From the NCBI GenBank assembly GCA_020137815.1, contig CM035356.1, positions 2,911,563 to 2,975,562 on the forward strand: 64,000 nt of DNA, given 5' to 3'. Position 1 is the stretch's first letter. The number at the start of each line of letters is the position of its first letter. The notes beneath the pieces are model-generated. The model worked only from the letters and a program-made list of their open reading frames with translations, had not been told where the DNA came from and ran no database searches. Both the position numbers and the translations under genes were made by a program. Shown one piece after another: positions 61,219 through 64,000 of the stretch. The stretch is from Hormiphora californensis (taxonomy: Eukaryota; Ctenophora; Tentaculata; Cydippida; Pleurobrachiidae).

Positions 61219-64000
61219 GAGTGAAAAGGTTTCTTAGAGATTAGGTGGGTCAAAGTGAGAAGGTTTCTTAGAGATAAGGTGGGTCAAAGAGACAAAGTTT
61301 CTTAGAGATAAGGTGGGTCAAAGTAAGAAGGTTTCTTAGAGATAAGGTGGGTCAAAGTGAGAAGGTTTCTTAGAGATAAGGTGGGTCAGAGTGAGAAAGT
61401 TTCTTAGAGATAAAGCGGGTCAGAGTGAGAAGGTTTCTTAGAGATTAGGTGGGTCAAAGTGAGAAGGTTTCTTAGAGATAAGGTGGGTCAAAGTGAGAAG
61501 GTTTCTTAGAGATTAGTTGGGTGAAAGTGAGAAGGTTTCTTAGAGATAAGGTGGGTCAAAGTGAGAAGGTTTCTTAAAGATAAGGTGGGTCAAAGTGAGA
61601 AGGTTTCTTAGAGATAAGGTGGGTCAAAGTGAAAAGGTTTCTTAGAGATAAGGTGGGTCAAAGTGAGAAGGTTTCATAGAGAAAGGTGGCTCAGAGTGAG
61701 AAGGTTTCTTAGAGATAAGGTGGGTCAAAGTGAGAAGGTTTCTTAGAGATAAGGTGGGTCAAAGTGAGAAGGTTTCTTAGAGATAAGGTAGGTCAAAGTG
61801 AGAAGGTTTCTTAGAGACAAGCTGGGTCAAAGTGAGAAGGTTTCTTAGAGATAAGGTGGGTCAAAGTGAGAAGGTTTCTTAGAGATAAGGTGGGTCAAAG
61901 TAAGAAGGTTTCTTAGAGATAAGGTGGGTCAAAGTGAGAAGGTTTCTTAGAGATAAGGTGGGTCAGAGTGAGAAAGTTTCTTAGAGATAAAGCGGGTCAG
62001 AGTGAGAAGGTTTCTTAGAGATAAGGTGGCTCAGAGTGAGAAGGTTTCTTAGAGATAAGGTGGGTCAAAGTGAGAAGGTTTCTTAGAGATAAGGTGGGTC
62101 AAAGTGAGAAGGTTTCTTAGAGATAAGGTGGCTCAGAGTGAGAAGGTTTCTTAGAGATAAGGTGGGTCAAAGTGAGAAGGTTTCTTAGAGATAAGGTGGG
62201 TCAAAGTGAGAAGGTTTCTTAGAGATAAGGTGGGTCAAAGTGAGAAGGTTTCATAGAGATAAGGTGGCTCAGAGTGAGAAGGTTTCTTAGAGATAAGGTG
62301 GGTCAAAGTGAGAAGGTTTCTTAGAGATAAGGTGGGTCAAAGTGAGAAGGTTTCTTAGAGATAAGGTGGGTCAAAGTGAGAAGGTTTCTTAGAGATAAGG
62401 TCGGTCAAAGTGAGAAGGTTACTTAGAGATAAGGTTGGTCATAGTGAGAAGATTTCTTAGAGATAAGGTGGATCAAAGTGAGAAGGCTTCTTAGAGATAA
62501 GGTGGGTCAAAGTGACAAGGTTTCTTAGAGATAAGTTGGGTCAGAGTGAGAAGGTTTCTTAGAAATAAGGTGGGTCAGAGTGAGAAGGTTTCTTAGAGAT
62601 AAGGTGGGTCAGAGTGAGAAGGTTTCTTAGAGATAAGGTGGGTCAAAGTGAGAAGGTTTCTTAGAGATTAGGAGGGTCAAAGTGAGAAGGTTTCTTAGAG
62701 ATAAGGTGGGTTAAAGTGAGAAGGTTTCTTAGAAATAAGGTGGGTCAAAGTGAGAAGGTTTCTTAGAGATAAGGTTGGTCAAAGTGAGAAGGTTTCTTAG
62801 AGATAAGGTGGGTCAAAGTGAGAAGGTTTCTTAGAGATAAGGTGGGTCAAAGTGAGAAGGTTTCTTAGAGATAAGGTGGGTCAAAGTGAGAAGGTTTCTT
62901 AGAAATTACGTGGGTCAAAGTGAGAAGGTTTCTTAGAGATAAGGTGGGTCAAAGTGAGAAGGTTTCTTAGAGATAAGGTGGGTCAAAGTGAGAAGGTTTC
63001 TTAGAGATAAGGTGGGTCAAAGTGAGAAGGTTTCTTAGAGATAAGGTGGGTCAAAGTGAGAAGGTTTCTTAGAGATAAGGTGGGTCAAAGTGAGAAGGTT
63101 TCTTAGAGATAAGGTGGGTCAAAGTGAGAAGGTTTCTTAGAGATAAGGTGGGTCAATAGTGAGAAGGTTTCTTAGAGATAAGGTGGGTCAAAGTGAGAAG
63201 GTTTCTTAGAGATAAGGTGGGTCAAAGTGAGAAGGTTTCTTAGAGATAAGGTGGGTCAAAGTGAGAAGGTTTCTTAGAGATAAGGTGAGTCAGAGTGAGA
63301 GAGTTTCTAAGAGATAAGGTGGGTCAGAGTGAGAAGGTTTCTTAGAGATAAGGTGGGTCAAAGTGAGAAGGTTTCTTAGAGATAAGGTGGGTCAAAGTGA
63401 GAAGGTTTCTTAGAGATAAGGTGGGTCAAAGTGAGAAGGTTTCTTAGAGATAAGGTGGGTCAAAGTGAGAAGGTTTCTTAGAGATAAGGTGGGTCAAAGT
63501 GAGAAGGTTTCTTAGAGATAAGGTGGGTCAAAGTGAGAAGGTTTCTTAGAGATAAGGTGGGTCAAAGTGAGAAGGTTTCTTAGAGATAAGGTGGGTCAAA
63601 GTGAGAAGGTTTCTTAGAGATAAGGTGGGTCAAAGTGAGAAGGTTTCTTAGAGATAAGGTGGGTCAAAGTGAGAAGGTTTCTTAGAGATAAGGTGGGTCA
63701 AAGTGAGAAGGTTTCTTAGAGATAAGGTGGGTCAAAGTGAGAAGGTTTCTTAGAGATAAGGTGGGTCAAGTGAGAAGGTTTCTTAGAGATAAGGTGGGTC
63801 AAAGTGAGAAGGTTTCTTAGAGATAAGGTGGGTCAAAGTGAGAAGGTTTCTTAGAGATAAGGTGGGTCAAAGTGAGAAGGTTTCTTAGAGATAAGGTGGG
63901 TCAGAGTGAGAAGGTTTCTTAGAGATAAGGTGGGTCAAAGTGAAAAGGTTTCTTAGAGATAAGGTGGGTCAGAGTGAGAAGGTTTCTTAGAGATTAGGTG
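61219..64000. repeat. 34-bp minisatellite array running off the right edge
   Basis: About 80 tandem copies of a 34-bp unit composed of AAGGTTTCTTAGAGATAAGG and TGGGTCAAAGTGAG. Most copies are identical or differ by one base; some variants (AAAGCGGGTCAGAG, ATAAGGTGGCTCAG) recur in the same neighbour order, which shows block duplication. The right boundary is outside the window. Confidence 0.97.

Overview
The window is nuclear DNA of an animal. Genes are split into many short GT-AG exons, introns hold small inverted-repeat transposons and CT/GA microsatellites, and the gene set is metazoan: EMI/VWD/C8/TIL/cystine-knot extracellular protein, tetraspanin, PP1, PPM1 phosphatase, PBDC1. Compact introns, many hairpin repeats and an Amt-type ammonium channel fit an early-branching, sponge-like or cnidarian-like animal. 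That placement is inference; nothing here names a species.

Layout. 0.3-1.1 kb (minus): first three coding exons of a PP1 catalytic subunit, running off the left edge. 1.3-2.1 kb: a repeat whose second copy lies at 42.3-43.0 kb. 4.1-6.7 kb (minus): a five- to six-exon tetraspanin with a 1.1 kb inverted-repeat transposon in its first intron. 7.2-10.55 kb (plus): a complete 11-exon Amt ammonium transporter, head-to-head with the tetraspanin. 11.1-45.25 kb (minus): one giant gene of about 46 exons and roughly 7,300 codons. 47.5-49.2 kb (plus): a D-glutamate cyclase (DGLUCY) homologue without introns and with three frameshifts. 50.3-50.9 kb (plus): intact PBDC1. 55.6-59.4 kb (plus): a complete 7-exon PPM1A/B-type phosphatase. 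61.2 kb to the right edge: a 34-bp minisatellite.

The centre of interest is the giant gene. I could chain almost all of its exons with compatible splice phases: signal peptide, EMI domain, VWC-like module, three VWD-C8-TIL units, a short Thr/Ser/Pro segment, three beta-sandwich repeats that look like the DNRLRE/CBM96 family, then a single 15.7 kb exon encoding about 5,200 residues of T/S/P-rich mucin sequence, and a C-terminal cystine knot. It is a secreted gel-forming-mucin-like protein with SCO-spondin-like ends and an unusual carbohydrate-binding-like module between the VWD assembly and the mucin domain.

Mobile DNA is abundant. An 8-bp-duplication element with about 170-bp inverted repeats (29.55-31.43 kb) sits in a mucin intron and carries a broken gene. 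Several TA-flanked MITEs occur, and one small element has a telomere-like interior. Splice coordinates were read by eye from frame continuity and consensus sites, not from transcripts.
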